DNA of 59,121 nucleotides from Armatimonadetes bacterium UBA1398 (GCA_002305165.1 DBQI01000054.1:11109-70229), one strand, 5' to 3'. Positions 9,105-18,263 are shown, numbered from the stretch's first letter. The notes: generated by a model from the letters alone, not told the origin. Translations and numbers: made by a program.

Positions 9105-10109
9105 CTAAAGAGGAGTAGGGCCGCCGGCCTCAGGGGCGGGCGGATCCATCGGGGGCACGGGCCCGCCGGGGCTCGCCGCCAGAGTCGCATCGAGGACCCT
9201 CATCGCCTCGGCGAGGGTCCAGCGCACCTGCTGCATCGCCACCAGGTGGCCGCGGATGAGGATCGTCTTTTCCCTGGCGTGGATCCAGGTGAGGCTGCTG
9301 CCGAGGCCACCCGCGAAGCCGATGGCGGTCAGCTCGCCCCAAGGGATCCAGAAATCCATGCCCGTGTGATCTCGGTATCCGAAGCCGTCGGGCCGGAACT
9401 CGAAGTGGACGCTCTGCCGGGCCACGACATAGTCGATGAGGCCAGCGGCGACGAGGACCGGCACGAGGAAGCAGGCGCCGACGATGAACGAGAGGATGGC
9501 GGCGCCGCCCGAGAAGAGACTGACGATCAGCATGGCGGGCAGGGCCACGAGGAGGTGGCCGCCGTAGGTGCGGGCGAGGTCGTACTTGAGGGGCGGCACG
9601 GCGGGGATGGCGATTCGCACATCGAGGGGCTGGTCGTCGCGGATGGCCTGCACCCTGCGGACCGTCTCGGGCGCCAGGTCAACCTGTAGCAGCGGCAGAC
9701 GCCGCCACAGATGGGCTACCAGGGTGGGCCAACGGTCCTGGGTGGCACTCATGCGGATGCGCCGTATGACGCCGCCGACCTCGCAGTCGATGACGATGAC
9801 GCCCTCGGCGCCGGTCCGCAGTCGGAAGGAAGCGACTCGCTGGATGTTCTCATAGGCGTAGGTGTGGGTGATGAGGGTGCTGCAATCGACTAGGCCCTTC
9901 TCGCCGAGTTCGAGGTACCGCCGCTTGAGCAGCGCCATGGCGGCCAGGCCGATGACGCACAGGGGCCCGAAGAACTGCCCGAACTGGGCGCCGCCCTGCT
10001 GGGCGAGGGGGGCATGGGAGGCGCCCAGGGCGGTGATGCCCAAGGCCCAGGCCATGCCCAGACCCCAGGCGATCCAGTTCCCATACGACCAATGTGTCTC
10101 CGAGCGCAC
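9105..10109 (-). CDS. Hypothetical membrane protein with four predicted helices
   Basis: The 334-residue protein has two N-terminal membrane segments (about 12-28 WIAWGLGMAWALGITAL and 45-60 FGPLCVIGLAAMAL) and a second pair at about 180-222 (LLVALPAMLIVSLF and ILSFIVGACFLVPVLVAAGLI). Between and after them are soluble beta-rich segments with a PH-domain-like flavour (YLELGEKGLVDCSTLITHTYAYENIQRV; FEFRPDGFGYRDHTGMDFWIPWGELTAIGF), each ending in a strand that follows a membrane pair. The repeated arrangement suggests two YdbT/bPH-like modules, but this is inference. The GTG start has GGAGG ten bases upstream. It lies 93 bases after the TIM barrel gene and 18 bases before the next hypothetical gene. 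Confidence 0.75.
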   Translation of the reverse strand: MRSETHWSYGNWIAWGLGMAWALGITALGASHAPLAQQGGAQFGQFFGPLCVIGLAAMALLKRRYLELGEKGLVDCSTLITHTYAYENIQRVASFRLRTGAEGVIVIDCEVGGVIRRIRMSATQDRWPTLVAHLWRRLPLLQVDLAPETVRRVQAIRDDQPLDVRIAIPAVPPLKYDLARTYGGHLLVALPAMLIVSLFSGGAAILSFIVGACFLVPVLVAAGLIDYVVARQSVHFEFRPDGFGYRDHTGMDFWIPWGELTAIGFAGGLGSSLTWIHAREKTILIRGHLVAMQQVRWTLAEAMRVLDATLAASPGGPVPPMDPPAPEAGGPTPL

Positions 10110-10202
10110 CAGCGCAACGCCTCCGGCGTCTGAGATTCGGGGTCCAGGCCAAGATGGCCTGCCGGAGAGCGCGGCGGCGTAGCCCGCGCCCCCTGTCGTC
10201 CC

Positions 10203-11630
10203 CTACTCCACCCGCGCCCACTGCCACACGTCCTCGGGGACGCGGTTGACCTGGTCCTCGGGCACGAAGCGGCGCGCCGGGTCATCCTCGAGTCCACCGA
10301 CGGGGAAGCTCCAGATCCGGCCGGACTCCAGGGGCAGGTCCAGGACCAGGACGAGCCGGTTGCCGTCCACAGAGACCTCGCGGATCAGCGCGCCGTGGCC
10401 CGACTCGAAGTCCACGACGCGACGCCCCACCAGCGCCTCGGCAGACGCGGGACCGACGCATTGGTCGAAGGTGAGGAACGCCCGCTCCCCCTCAGCGCGC
10501 GCCGCCACGAGCTCAGGCGCCGCGCGGTAGACCTCCCACCGCAGGGAGAACTCGTAGTAGGTGGTTGCCGAGAAGCCGGCCTCCAAGCTCGCCGCGTGGA
10601 AGTCCCGCGCCCAGTGGCCGCTCTTTCGCATGGTGTTCAGGGAGCCGATATCCGCCTGCACGCTCACGGGCAGCCCCGGGGCGACCGCCCAGACGCTCTC
10701 GGCGTAGGGAAGGTAGGCCCGGGCGTAGTCAGGCGGGAGCTCGGGGCGAATCCAATCGGGCCAGTGGGTCTGGAGCGTGTGCATGTCCGGCTTCACGCGC
10801 TCCACCACGGCGGCGGCATCGTGCCCCTCCCACTCGCGGAGGATCTCGAGCCCGTCCTCCATCGCCGCGGCAACGCTCCAGGTAGAGACCAGGACCTCGG
10901 GGCGCCGCTCTCGGACGCCCCCGTCACCGTTCACGAGCTCATCGAAGAAGGAGGCGATGACCTCGGCCCGGTAGTCGACCAGGTCGCGGTAGAGAGCCGG
11001 GTTCGTTTCATAGAAGTCGGGGTCCGCAGGGTCCGCGAAGTTGGGGAACCGGTCGTGTCCCGTGGCCTCCATGAAGCGCCGCTGGAAGGCGGGGCTCACG
11101 TCGGCATACTGGACGGGGTCCTGCTCCAGGCCTCGCCAGACGGGGAAGAAGGGCTCGTAGAGGGTGAAGCCATCGAAAGCGGCCGCCGAGAGGACGCGGT
11201 CGATACGGCCCTTCAGCCACTCGCGGTAGCCGGGCTCGGCCATAGAGAGGTGGCGGTAGCCCTGGGGCACGAGGAACTCGACCTGCCACTCCTCCCAGCC
11301 CTCGGGCAGATCCTCGGTCGGCGTGTAGACAGACGTGGCGAAGAGGGTGGCCCACACGCCAATGCCGCGAGCATGGAGCAAATCGACGAACCCGGGCTTC
11401 AGGTCGGCTGACTCAGAGGTGATGACCAGGTGCACGGCATCGAAGCCCGCGGCGGCGATCTCGTCGGCGATCCCCTCCAGGGAGCGGTCCTGGTAGTAGG
11501 GAGAGGCGAGGGCAACCTGCACCGCGCGGCCGTGGAGGAGCTTGTCCGCGAACTGGCCTTGGGCAGAGGCGGCCTGGCCGGCGCTACCCAGAGCGCATGC
11601 ACATAAGATGATCGCTGCTCGCATCGTCAC
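10203..11630 (-). CDS. Secreted glycosidase-like TIM barrel protein
   Basis: A signal peptide (about 1-23, ending AASAQG) precedes a (beta/alpha)8 pattern: AVQVALASPYY, GFDAVHLVITSE, GIGVWATLFATS, AFDGFTLYEPFFPVWRG, PEVLVSTWSVA, VKPDMHTLQTHWPDW, LPVSVQADIGS and GFSATTYYEFSLRWEVY. The strand-end acidic residue in LYEPF and the DIGS and YEFS motifs are candidates for active-site residues, as in unclassified glycoside hydrolase-like families. A C-terminal beta domain of about 80 residues follows the barrel. Total length is 475 residues. I cannot name the family. It is separated from the Tyr/Trp-rich gene upstream by a strong hairpin, so it may have its own promoter in 11631-11720, although I see no clear one. 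Confidence 0.7.
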   Translation of the reverse strand: MTMRAAIILCACALGSAGQAASAQGQFADKLLHGRAVQVALASPYYQDRSLEGIADEIAAAGFDAVHLVITSESADLKPGFVDLLHARGIGVWATLFATSVYTPTEDLPEGWEEWQVEFLVPQGYRHLSMAEPGYREWLKGRIDRVLSAAAFDGFTLYEPFFPVWRGLEQDPVQYADVSPAFQRRFMEATGHDRFPNFADPADPDFYETNPALYRDLVDYRAEVIASFFDELVNGDGGVRERRPEVLVSTWSVAAAMEDGLEILREWEGHDAAAVVERVKPDMHTLQTHWPDWIRPELPPDYARAYLPYAESVWAVAPGLPVSVQADIGSLNTMRKSGHWARDFHAASLEAGFSATTYYEFSLRWEVYRAAPELVAARAEGERAFLTFDQCVGPASAEALVGRRVVDFESGHGALIREVSVDGNRLVLVLDLPLESGRIWSFPVGGLEDDPARRFVPEDQVNRVPEDVWQWARVE

Positions 11631-11724
11631 GTCCCGTCGTCGGTCGATCGCCAGACTCTCGTGGAGTGGCCACCCTCAGTTCGCCCAGCGTGCTGCCTGG
11701 GACCTACCCCGCGCGGCGTACACT

Positions 11725-11757
11725 GCGGCGGCCCGGAGCAGGTTACCGGGCCGCCGC
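11725..11757 (-). terminator. Perfect 12-bp GC hairpin between two minus-strand genes
   Basis: Positions 11725-11736 and 11746-11757 are perfectly complementary (GCGGCGGCCCGG) around a nine-base loop. It sits 22 bases past the stop of the Tyr/Trp-rich protein gene and before the next start. There is no T tract on either strand, so it could stop transcription weakly or protect the upstream transcript's 3' end. Confidence 0.55.
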
Positions 11758-11778
11758 GACGCCTGACCAGATTCAGCG

Positions 11779-13632
11779 CTACCTCTGGGACTTGCGGGAC
11801 CCGCCGCCACCGGAGCGGCTGCTGCCGCCGCCACCGCCGCCAGAGCCCTGCGAGCCGCTGGCGCCGCCGCTCGAGCCCTGGGCCGACGATCCGCCGCCCG
11901 AGTCGGACGAACGAGCGGGCGGAGGAGGAGGCGCGCTATCGCGACGGCCGGAGCCGCCGCCACTCGCCTTGCCGGAGCCGCTGCCCGAGGAGCGTCCGGA
12001 GTCAGCCCTCGGCGGAGCCGCTCCGCCGCCGCCTCCGCCTGAGCTGCTCGAACCGCGGGCCGCGGGCGGAGGAGGCGCGCTGTCACGACGGCTGGAGCCG
12101 CCGCCGCTCGACTTGCCTGAGCCGCTACCCGAGGAGCGTCCGGAGTCAGCTCTCGGGGGAGCCGCGCCGCCCCCTCCTCCGCCTGAGCTGCTCGAACCGC
12201 GGGCCGCGGGCGGAGGGTCGCTTCTCGGCGGCGGACTGGTCCTCGGTGGGGGGGCCGCGCCGCCGCGATCAGCGGAACTCGAGCCGGAGCCACGGTTGTC
12301 GTTCGAGGAACGTGTCGAGGGCGATCCGCTCGATCCTCGGGGCGCGCCGGGCTGGCCACGCTCGCCGCGGGTGACGGTCATGACGCCGCCGTTGCTCACG
12401 CGGACTCGAGTGTCCCAGTCGCCGGTGACGGCGCCCCGGTCGCCGTACCGCTCGATGATCCGGTCCGCGTAGCGGCGTCCGTCGAGGGCTCGGGGCGGGT
12501 CGGCGCCGATGTAAGGATCTTGCCGCCAGTCGCTGTAGTAGGGCTCCCTAGGCACCCAGCGCACATCGTAGGTGTACGGGCGATGGTAGACGGGCGAACT
12601 CCAGTGGTAGCCCCAGTAAACGCGATCCCACCAGCAGTCCGTCGGCCACCAGTAGGTGTAGTAGGTCCGACCGAACGGGAAGTAGTAGTCGTAGTCGACG
12701 ACGTAGTCGAAATGGTAGTACCCCGTGTTGGGGTTGGGCACCCAGACAGTGTAGTAGTGGTATTCACGCCGCGTCCTGTGGGTGCGCACGAAGCGGTTGG
12801 CGTGGTACTGGCGATCGTCGCCGTAGTAGTAGCCGCGGAAGTCGGCGTTGTGCCAGTGGTAGGCCCGCTTCGCGTCCAGATCGCGGATGTCGATGCGATA
12901 GTTGTCGGCGAGGGTGCGCCAGCGCACCCGGCGCTCCATCTTCTCATCCAGGAGCCTCAGGCCGTTGACGCCCGAGCGCGCCTCGAACTCCAGCATGATG
13001 GCCATGTCCGAGTAGCCGAGGCCGTCGCGGGATAGGCGATCCAGCTCCCGCTCCTCGATCATGTACTCGGTGGCGAGCATGGCGATCATGATCCGGTGCT
13101 CAATGTCGGGGTCCTGGCGCCACCAGTCCTCGACGCGGTCTTTCCGGTACCAGTTCGGCGACTCTCCGAGCAGCCTGGGGTCGAGGCCGTACTCAGCCGC
13201 GATCTGCTTCCAGGCGTAGCCGTCATCGGCCCGCAGGGTGGCGATGGCCGCGTACGAGCTGCCGGTCATCTCGCGGAGGAACAGGGCCGTCGCGACCTCC
13301 TCGGGGTACAGGTCCCATATGTCGTGGATGTCCCAGACCTCGCGGATGTCCATGTTCGAGACGCGAGCGATCACGTCCATGAGGACAACCTCGCCGAGCT
13401 CGGCATCGTCCTCGGTGACCATGTAGTCGCCGGCTTCATAGCGGTAGCGACCCCACTGTGACGACGGACGAGAGAAGCTCGTGCCCTCCAGTATCCCCAC
13501 AGCCCGCAGCCGCTCGACGCCGGAAGACGACCGCCCCCACTCGTCCGCCTGGGCCGCTGCGGGCCAGAGCCAGACCACAAGGGAGAGCGAAGCGAGCGCC
13601 AGGGAGCACCGATGTCTGAGGAGGGTTGTCAT
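11779..13632 (-). CDS. Exported Tyr/Trp-rich protein with Gly/Ser/Pro-rich tandem-repeat tail
   Basis: The ATG at 13632 is preferred because GGGAG stands eight bases upstream and a Sec signal peptide follows at once (MTTLLRHRCS to QADEW); an in-frame ATG 17 codons upstream lacks this. The 617-residue product has a helical middle (about 40-250) with repeated EVAT/SYAAIATLRADDGYAWKQIA-like stretches. A strongly aromatic zone follows at about 265-375, with runs such as YYYGDD, DYDYYFPFGRTYYTYWW and WDRVYWGYHW. The last 180 residues are low complexity with two copies of a 48-residue unit (key elements RGSSSSGGGGGG, RADSGRSSGSGSGK, RRDSAPPPP). It is probably a surface or wall-associated protein; no enzymatic signature is visible. 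Its start faces the divergent TPR gene. Confidence 0.75.
   Translation of the reverse strand: MTTLLRHRCSLALASLSLVVWLWPAAAQADEWGRSSSGVERLRAVGILEGTSFSRPSSQWGRYRYEAGDYMVTEDDAELGEVVLMDVIARVSNMDIREVWDIHDIWDLYPEEVATALFLREMTGSSYAAIATLRADDGYAWKQIAAEYGLDPRLLGESPNWYRKDRVEDWWRQDPDIEHRIMIAMLATEYMIEERELDRLSRDGLGYSDMAIMLEFEARSGVNGLRLLDEKMERRVRWRTLADNYRIDIRDLDAKRAYHWHNADFRGYYYGDDRQYHANRFVRTHRTRREYHYYTVWVPNPNTGYYHFDYVVDYDYYFPFGRTYYTYWWPTDCWWDRVYWGYHWSSPVYHRPYTYDVRWVPREPYYSDWRQDPYIGADPPRALDGRRYADRIIERYGDRGAVTGDWDTRVRVSNGGVMTVTRGERGQPGAPRGSSGSPSTRSSNDNRGSGSSSADRGGAAPPPRTSPPPRSDPPPAARGSSSSGGGGGGAAPPRADSGRSSGSGSGKSSGGGSSRRDSAPPPPAARGSSSSGGGGGGAAPPRADSGRSSGSGSGKASGGGSGRRDSAPPPPPARSSDSGGGSSAQGSSGGASGSQGSGGGGGGSSRSGGGGSRKSQR
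11932..12219 (-). repeat. 144-bp tandem repeat encoding a 48-residue Gly/Ser-rich unit, two copies
   Basis: Matching landmarks recur exactly 144 bases apart: AGCGTCCGGA at 11991 and 12135, and GAGCTGCTCG at 12041 and 12185. Copies differ by scattered, mostly synonymous substitutions, so the duplication is not brand new. The period is a multiple of three, so copy-number change would keep the frame. Confidence 0.8.
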
Positions 13633-13940
13633 GTGGATCACTCCCTTCGTCACAACGGGTGGTACTCTATGCTGGAAGCGCACTATGTGTATTCACCGCC
13701 AGCGGATGGATTCCGCCCGTACTATCGAGACGCGCCGCGCGCGCATGCGTTCCGCTGATCTGCCTCGCGCTGGGCGCACGACCGCTTGACAGTGACGGCG
13801 GGAAGGGCAATAGCCTGGGGCGGATGAACAAAGGTAATCGCGGCGCGGGCCTACGCGTGGCGGCCTCGTTCGTCGCGTGGGTTGGCTGTGTCCGCTTTCC
13901 AAGACTGCGGCCGCGGGCCGCGTCAGATGGAGGATCACTG
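13633..13940. promoter_or_regulatory. Divergent intergenic region with a sigma70-like promoter for the TPR gene
   Basis: This 308-base gap separates two divergent exported-protein genes. On the plus strand a perfect TTGACA (13786-13791) is followed after 17 bases by AATAGC (13809-13814), a plausible but weak -10, about 125 bases before the ATG. GGAGG at 13930-13934 is the ribosome site of the plus-strand gene. The open frame running through the gap on the plus strand has no ribosome site or signal of its own. I see no RNA gene here. Confidence 0.4.
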
Positions 13941-15458
13941 ATGAAGAGGGCATCACTCGCGGGAGTGCTGTTGCTGGTGTGCATGGTGGCGCTGGGCGCG
14001 ACGGGTGCGATCGCCCAGGGGACCGCGGCGCCGACGCCCAAGATGGCGGCCGTCCCCTTCGCCGCGCTGCCGGGCGTGGACGCGGAGCTATCCTGCCGCT
14101 TCTGGTCGGGCGTCATGGATCAGCTGGAGGGCGCCCCGGTGGAGCTGCTCACGGGAGGGACCCTCGCCCGGGTGGCCCGGGGCGTCTCGTCGCCCCTGAC
14201 CGGCATCGTCGAGCAGGGGCTGCAGACGGCGGCGGGGCTCGTGGGAGCTGACTGGGTCCTCGGAGGGACGCTGGAGCCGGTCGACGGAAAGGTGCGCGCC
14301 CAGGGCGTGGCCTTCCGCGCCTCGGACGGCACCTTCGTGCGCACCCCGACCTACACCATCGAGGAGGGAGAGCGCGACAAGGCCGTTAGCGAGATGTCGG
14401 CCTTCCTAGTCGGGCTCTGCCTGACGGGCACCCCACGACCGGCCCAGCCGCGGGACGTAGCCCGCGACAACGCGGTCGTCTCGGCCGCGACGCACCTCGC
14501 GGCAGCCCTCGTCGCCACCACTCCTGACGCCGCCGAGGCAGAGGTGGCGGCCCTCGTGTCAACGGTCTCCGCCTACATCGGCTCGACTGCGCCCCCGTTC
14601 CCGGTGGGCAGCTTGAGCGATCTGCTGCGGAGCGCGCTGGTCGTTCGGCCTAGCTACGTCAACGCCGTGGTGGCGCTCGGCGAGCTGCATCTCGTGCGCG
14701 GCGCTGCCTCTGATGCCGCCGCGGCCTTCGACTGGGCGGCGGAACTGGCGGGGGATGGCGACTCAGCCGTCATCTTGGCAGACGCCTACCAGCGCGTGGG
14801 GCGCTATGACGAGGCGATGAAGGTTGTCACGGACGCCATGGCGGCGGGGCGGAGCACGCCGCGGCTCCATAACCTGATGGGCCTCCTGCAGTGGAGGCAC
14901 CTGAAGGACCTCACGGCGGCGGCCGCGTCATTCCGTCAGGCGATTACTCTGGACCCGACGGGTCCCGCGGGCCTGCCCGCCCGGTTCAACCTGTCGTCCC
15001 TCCTGCTCACCCAGGGCCAAGCCGACGAGGCCCTCGCCGTGCTCGATGAGGCGCTCGTGTCGTCGCCCAATGACGCGAACGTGCACTTCAACCGTGGCCT
15101 GGCGCTGCATACCATCGCTCGGCGCGATGAGGACGCGAACCGCCTGAGCCTCGCCATGGATGAGTACACGAAGGCCCTGGAGCTCGACGCCAGCCACGCG
15201 AAGGCCCACTGCAACATGGGCGTCCTGCTCGCGCAGATGGGCGACTCCGAGGGCGCCATCGTCCACTACCGCGCAGCCATCGCGGGGGACAGCTCCCTCG
15301 CGGTCGCCTACCGCAACCTCGCCATCGCCTATGAGCAGCTTCGGCAGTTCCCCGAGGCCGCGCAGACGTGGCGCGACTATGCCGGCCTGCCGTCGGTGCA
15401 GGCCACCCTCGCGCAGGAGGCGCTGGACCGGGCCGCTCAGCTCTCCCCGAGCCCGTAG
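13941..15458 (+). CDS. Exported TPR-repeat protein with N-terminal TolB/FlgO-like domain
   Basis: The ATG at 13941 has GGAGG eight bases upstream and starts a signal peptide (MKRASLAGVLLL to GAIAQG), so the upstream in-frame extension is not used. The 505-residue protein has an N-terminal alpha/beta domain (about 35-165) containing MAAVPFAALPGVD and GADWVLGGTLEPVDGKVRAQG, a pattern seen in TolB-N/FlgO-like modules that report variable expression of lipoproteins. From about 230 on it has TPR units, clearest in AHCNMGVLLAQMGDSEGAIVHY and VAYRNLAIAYEQLRQFPEAAQTW. It is probably a periplasmic scaffold. A strong terminator follows 20 bases after the stop. The gene is monocistronic. Confidence 0.85.
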   Translation: MKRASLAGVLLLVCMVALGATGAIAQGTAAPTPKMAAVPFAALPGVDAELSCRFWSGVMDQLEGAPVELLTGGTLARVARGVSSPLTGIVEQGLQTAAGLVGADWVLGGTLEPVDGKVRAQGVAFRASDGTFVRTPTYTIEEGERDKAVSEMSAFLVGLCLTGTPRPAQPRDVARDNAVVSAATHLAAALVATTPDAAEAEVAALVSTVSAYIGSTAPPFPVGSLSDLLRSALVVRPSYVNAVVALGELHLVRGAASDAAAAFDWAAELAGDGDSAVILADAYQRVGRYDEAMKVVTDAMAAGRSTPRLHNLMGLLQWRHLKDLTAAAASFRQAITLDPTGPAGLPARFNLSSLLLTQGQADEALAVLDEALVSSPNDANVHFNRGLALHTIARRDEDANRLSLAMDEYTKALELDASHAKAHCNMGVLLAQMGDSEGAIVHYRAAIAGDSSLAVAYRNLAIAYEQLRQFPEAAQTWRDYAGLPSVQATLAQEALDRAAQLSPSP

Positions 15459-15477
15459 GGCACATCAGCATGAAAGC

Positions 15478-15511
15478 GAAGGGGCGGGAGCCAGTCGGCT
15501 CCCGCCCCTTC
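15478..15511. terminator. Strong bidirectional intrinsic terminator
   Basis: A perfect 15-bp stem (15478-15492 with 15497-15511) closes a four-base loop AGTC. It lies between the convergent ends of the TPR gene (plus) and hydG (minus). The flanks are only modestly T-rich (CTTCCGT on plus, CTTCGCTTTC on minus), but stem strength and placement support termination of both genes. Confidence 0.85.
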
Positions 15512-15537
15512 CGTGTACGCCGCTCTGAGGGGTCGCT

Positions 15538-16989
15538 CTAGCAGAAGACATCCCTCTCGCCCGAGGCCACGCGGTCGAGCATCTTTCGCGCCCTGGCAGC
15601 CGCTTGCTCGGGCAGTCGCGCCATGTTCTCCTCGATGCACTTCGTGCCCACGGCGACGGTCTCCGGACTGCCGTAGTCCAGCAGATACTCCAGGAATGTG
15701 GCGAGACCGTTCGGATCGCAGTGGTGCTTGATCTCCCCCGGCTTGGCCAGATCCATGAAGTCCGCGCCCACGCGCCCCAGTCGATAGCAGGCCGTGCAGA
15801 AGGACGGGATGTACCCCAGCCGAGCGCAGTCCCGGATCACCTCATCGAGGCTGCGGTGGTCGCCCAGGGCGAACTGGCAGGCCTCGCGCTCCCCGCCAGG
15901 CTCGTCCTCGGTGTAGCCGCCGGGGTCCGTGCGGCTGCCCGCGGAGATCTGGGAGACGCCCAGGCTGAAGGCGGCGCGGCGCATCTCCGACGACTCGCGG
16001 GTGGACAGAATGATCCCCGTGTAGGGGACCGCGATGCGCAGGATGGCGATGATCCGCTTGAACTCCTCGTCCGAAACCGGCGAAGGGGGGCTGGACGCCA
16101 TCGCGGAGCCGGGGGCGGGTTCGAGCCGAGGCACGCTGATGGTGTGGGGGCCGACCCCGAAACGCTCCTCGAGGTGGCGGGCGTGCTCCAGAGTGCCCAG
16201 CACCTCGAACCGCCAGTCCGCGAGGCCGAGGAGGGGGCCGATCCCGACATCCTTGATCCCCGCCTCCATGGCCCGGTCCATCGCCTCCAGGCGCCAGAGG
16301 TAGTCGGCCTTGGGGCCCCGCACGTGGACGCGGGCGTAGGTGGGTTGGTGGTAGGTCTCCTGGAAGAGCTGATAGGTGCCGATGCCCTCGCTCGCGAGGA
16401 GCCGGAAGTCATCCACGCTCATGGGGGCGAGGTTCACGTTCACCCGGCGGATGGCGTCGGCTCTCTCCCCTGCGGCGTATACCGCCCGCACAGCCCTCCT
16501 GGCATAGTCCAGGCCGTCGTGAGCATCGTGGCCCTCGCCGGCCACTACGAGCACGCGCTTGTGGCCTTGGCGGATCAGGGCCTCAACCTCCCTGGTGATC
16601 TCCGCCTCATTCAGCGCGCGGCGCCCCAGGTCGCGGTTGCTGGCTCGGAAACCGCAGTAGAGGCACTCGTTGTGGCAGATGTTGGAGATGTAGAGGGGGG
16701 CGAAGAGGACGAGCCGGCGGCCGTAGATCGTGTCCTTGATGGACCGCGCCGTCTCGTAGATCCGCGCAACCAGTTCGGGGCTCTCGACGCGGGTCAGGGC
16801 CGCCGTCTCCTCGGGGGTCAGGCCCTTCAGGTCGAGGGCCTTGTCCAAGAGATCCTCGACGCGCGAGGGTTCGGGCTGCGTGTGGGAGCCTTCGAGGAGA
16901 CTCTGAATCCGGTCGTGGTTGATGAACGTGTCGGTAAGCGTATGCCTCACACCTTGTCCAGGGCGCGCTCCGGCCGAGACAGTCGCCAA
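15538..16989 (-). CDS. hydG: [FeFe]-hydrogenase H-cluster maturase HydG (radical SAM tyrosine lyase)
   Basis: HydG splits tyrosine to supply CO and cyanide for the hydrogenase H-cluster. Both diagnostic iron-sulfur motifs are intact: the radical-SAM CX3CX2C at Cys105, Cys109 and Cys112 (ICHNECLYCGF), and the HydG-specific C-terminal CX2CX22C at Cys398, Cys401 and Cys424. The second motif distinguishes HydG from ThiH and HydE. Length (483 from the TTG, 470 from an in-frame GTG at codon 14) matches the family; the start is uncertain between these. No hydE, hydF or hydrogenase subunit gene occurs in this window. The 3' end is guarded by a strong terminator, and a 281-base gap separates it from the divergent reductase gene, so it is probably transcribed alone. 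Confidence 0.95.
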   Translation of the reverse strand: MATVSAGARPGQGVRHTLTDTFINHDRIQSLLEGSHTQPEPSRVEDLLDKALDLKGLTPEETAALTRVESPELVARIYETARSIKDTIYGRRLVLFAPLYISNICHNECLYCGFRASNRDLGRRALNEAEITREVEALIRQGHKRVLVVAGEGHDAHDGLDYARRAVRAVYAAGERADAIRRVNVNLAPMSVDDFRLLASEGIGTYQLFQETYHQPTYARVHVRGPKADYLWRLEAMDRAMEAGIKDVGIGPLLGLADWRFEVLGTLEHARHLEERFGVGPHTISVPRLEPAPGSAMASSPPSPVSDEEFKRIIAILRIAVPYTGIILSTRESSEMRRAAFSLGVSQISAGSRTDPGGYTEDEPGGEREACQFALGDHRSLDEVIRDCARLGYIPSFCTACYRLGRVGADFMDLAKPGEIKHHCDPNGLATFLEYLLDYGSPETVAVGTKCIEENMARLPEQAAARARKMLDRVASGERDVFC

Positions 16990-17270
16990 CGGCCCTCGTC
17001 CCCGACGGGACCCTACTGGGAGCTGGCTGGGAATGCCGCCCAGAGGCGGCTACCGGGGTTGCCCGCAGAGGCCCCGTGTGGGACCCGGTCTCAGTGTATC
17101 CCTCGCGCTTCCCCTTGGGAAGAGAAGTTTGCTGCATCTAAGTTGTTCTGGGCCCAGTTGGCTGGCACGCATCCGCGATCGCAACGAGCGGCGAGCCTGA
17201 GGTGTCTGACATGTGTGCAGCGCAGGGGCGAACCGCGCATGCGACAACGGAAACTGGAGGGTATCATTAG

Positions 17271-18263
17271 ATGACGCCATCCGATCGGCCAGCGGACCAT
17301 CGGCTTTCCCGACGGGAGTTCCTGCGGTCGGCCGCCGGCGTAGCGGCCCTGGGCGGCCTGGCGAGCTCGGCGATGGCTCAGGACGATGAGCCCCGGGCGG
17401 AGCTACCCAAGCGCAAGCTGGGCCCCATCGACTTCGAGGCGACCATCGCGGCGCTGGGGGTGGGCGCCATGGGCGACGGCCGGCTGCCCGAGCCGCAGGT
17501 GCACGAGGTGTTCCGGGCGGCGATGGAGCGCGGCATCAACTACGTCGACACCGCGTCCACCTACGGTGAGACTCAGCGGATGCTCGGCCCCGCGATGGAG
17601 GAGTGGCGGGACCGGGTTTTCCTGGTCAGCAAGTGCAACCGCCACGACTACGACGGCGCATGGGCCCAGGTCGAGCAGAGCCTCGAGGACCTCCATACCG
17701 ACCACTTCGACCTCCTCCACATCCACAACCTGGGGGACTTCGACCTCGATGCCATAGAGGCTCCCGACGGCACCCTCACCGCCATGCGCGCTATGAAGGA
17801 GCAGGGCATCGTGCGGCATCTCGGAGCCAGCGGGCATCTGCGGCCGCCTCACTTCCTCCGGCTGCTCGAGCGAGTCGAGGACGTTGAGGTGTTCATGGTG
17901 CCGATCAACGTGGTCGACCGGCACATCTATACCTTCGATTCGGAGGTCGTTCCGGCCGCTAAGGAGCGAGGCCTGTGCGTCGTCGCGATGAAGGTTCTGG
18001 GTGGGGTCGTAGGGTGGCAATACGGGCCGGGGCGAGGCCTCCTGACGTCGCCGGAGCAGTATGACATGACCATGCGCTACGCGCTGGGCCATCCGAGCGT
18101 GTCGGCCTGCGTGATCGGCTTCTCGACCGTCGAGGAGCTCGACCAGGGGCTGGAGGTGGCGCGCAACCTCACGCCCGTCACCCCCGAGGAGCTAGCCGCC
18201 TTCGAGCCAACGGCGAAGGAACTAGCGGGCCAGTGGGGCCTCCACTTCGGGCCGCCGGAGTAG
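17271..18263 (+). CDS. Tat-exported aldo/keto reductase
   Basis: The 330-residue protein begins with a twin-arginine signal (LSRREFLRS, hydrophobic stretch, ending SSAMAQ). The body is an aldo/keto reductase barrel with the catalytic tetrad in place: Asp93 and Tyr98 (YVDTASTYG), Lys121 (VSKCN) and His152 (LLHIHN). These enzymes reduce or oxidise carbonyls with NADPH; Tat export suggests the cofactor is bound before transport, as in other exported oxidoreductases. GGAGG sits nine bases before the ATG. It is divergent from hydG and converges on the ARPP-1-like gene with only 14 bases between stops. A long frame on the opposite strand is a GC artefact. Confidence 0.92.
   Translation: MTPSDRPADHRLSRREFLRSAAGVAALGGLASSAMAQDDEPRAELPKRKLGPIDFEATIAALGVGAMGDGRLPEPQVHEVFRAAMERGINYVDTASTYGETQRMLGPAMEEWRDRVFLVSKCNRHDYDGAWAQVEQSLEDLHTDHFDLLHIHNLGDFDLDAIEAPDGTLTAMRAMKEQGIVRHLGASGHLRPPHFLRLLERVEDVEVFMVPINVVDRHIYTFDSEVVPAAKERGLCVVAMKVLGGVVGWQYGPGRGLLTSPEQYDMTMRYALGHPSVSACVIGFSTVEELDQGLEVARNLTPVTPEELAAFEPTAKELAGQWGLHFGPPE

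Noticed and set aside
15604..17274. 556-codon plus-strand open frame opposite hydG
   Set aside because: hydG has two complete cluster motifs; the antisense frame has none.
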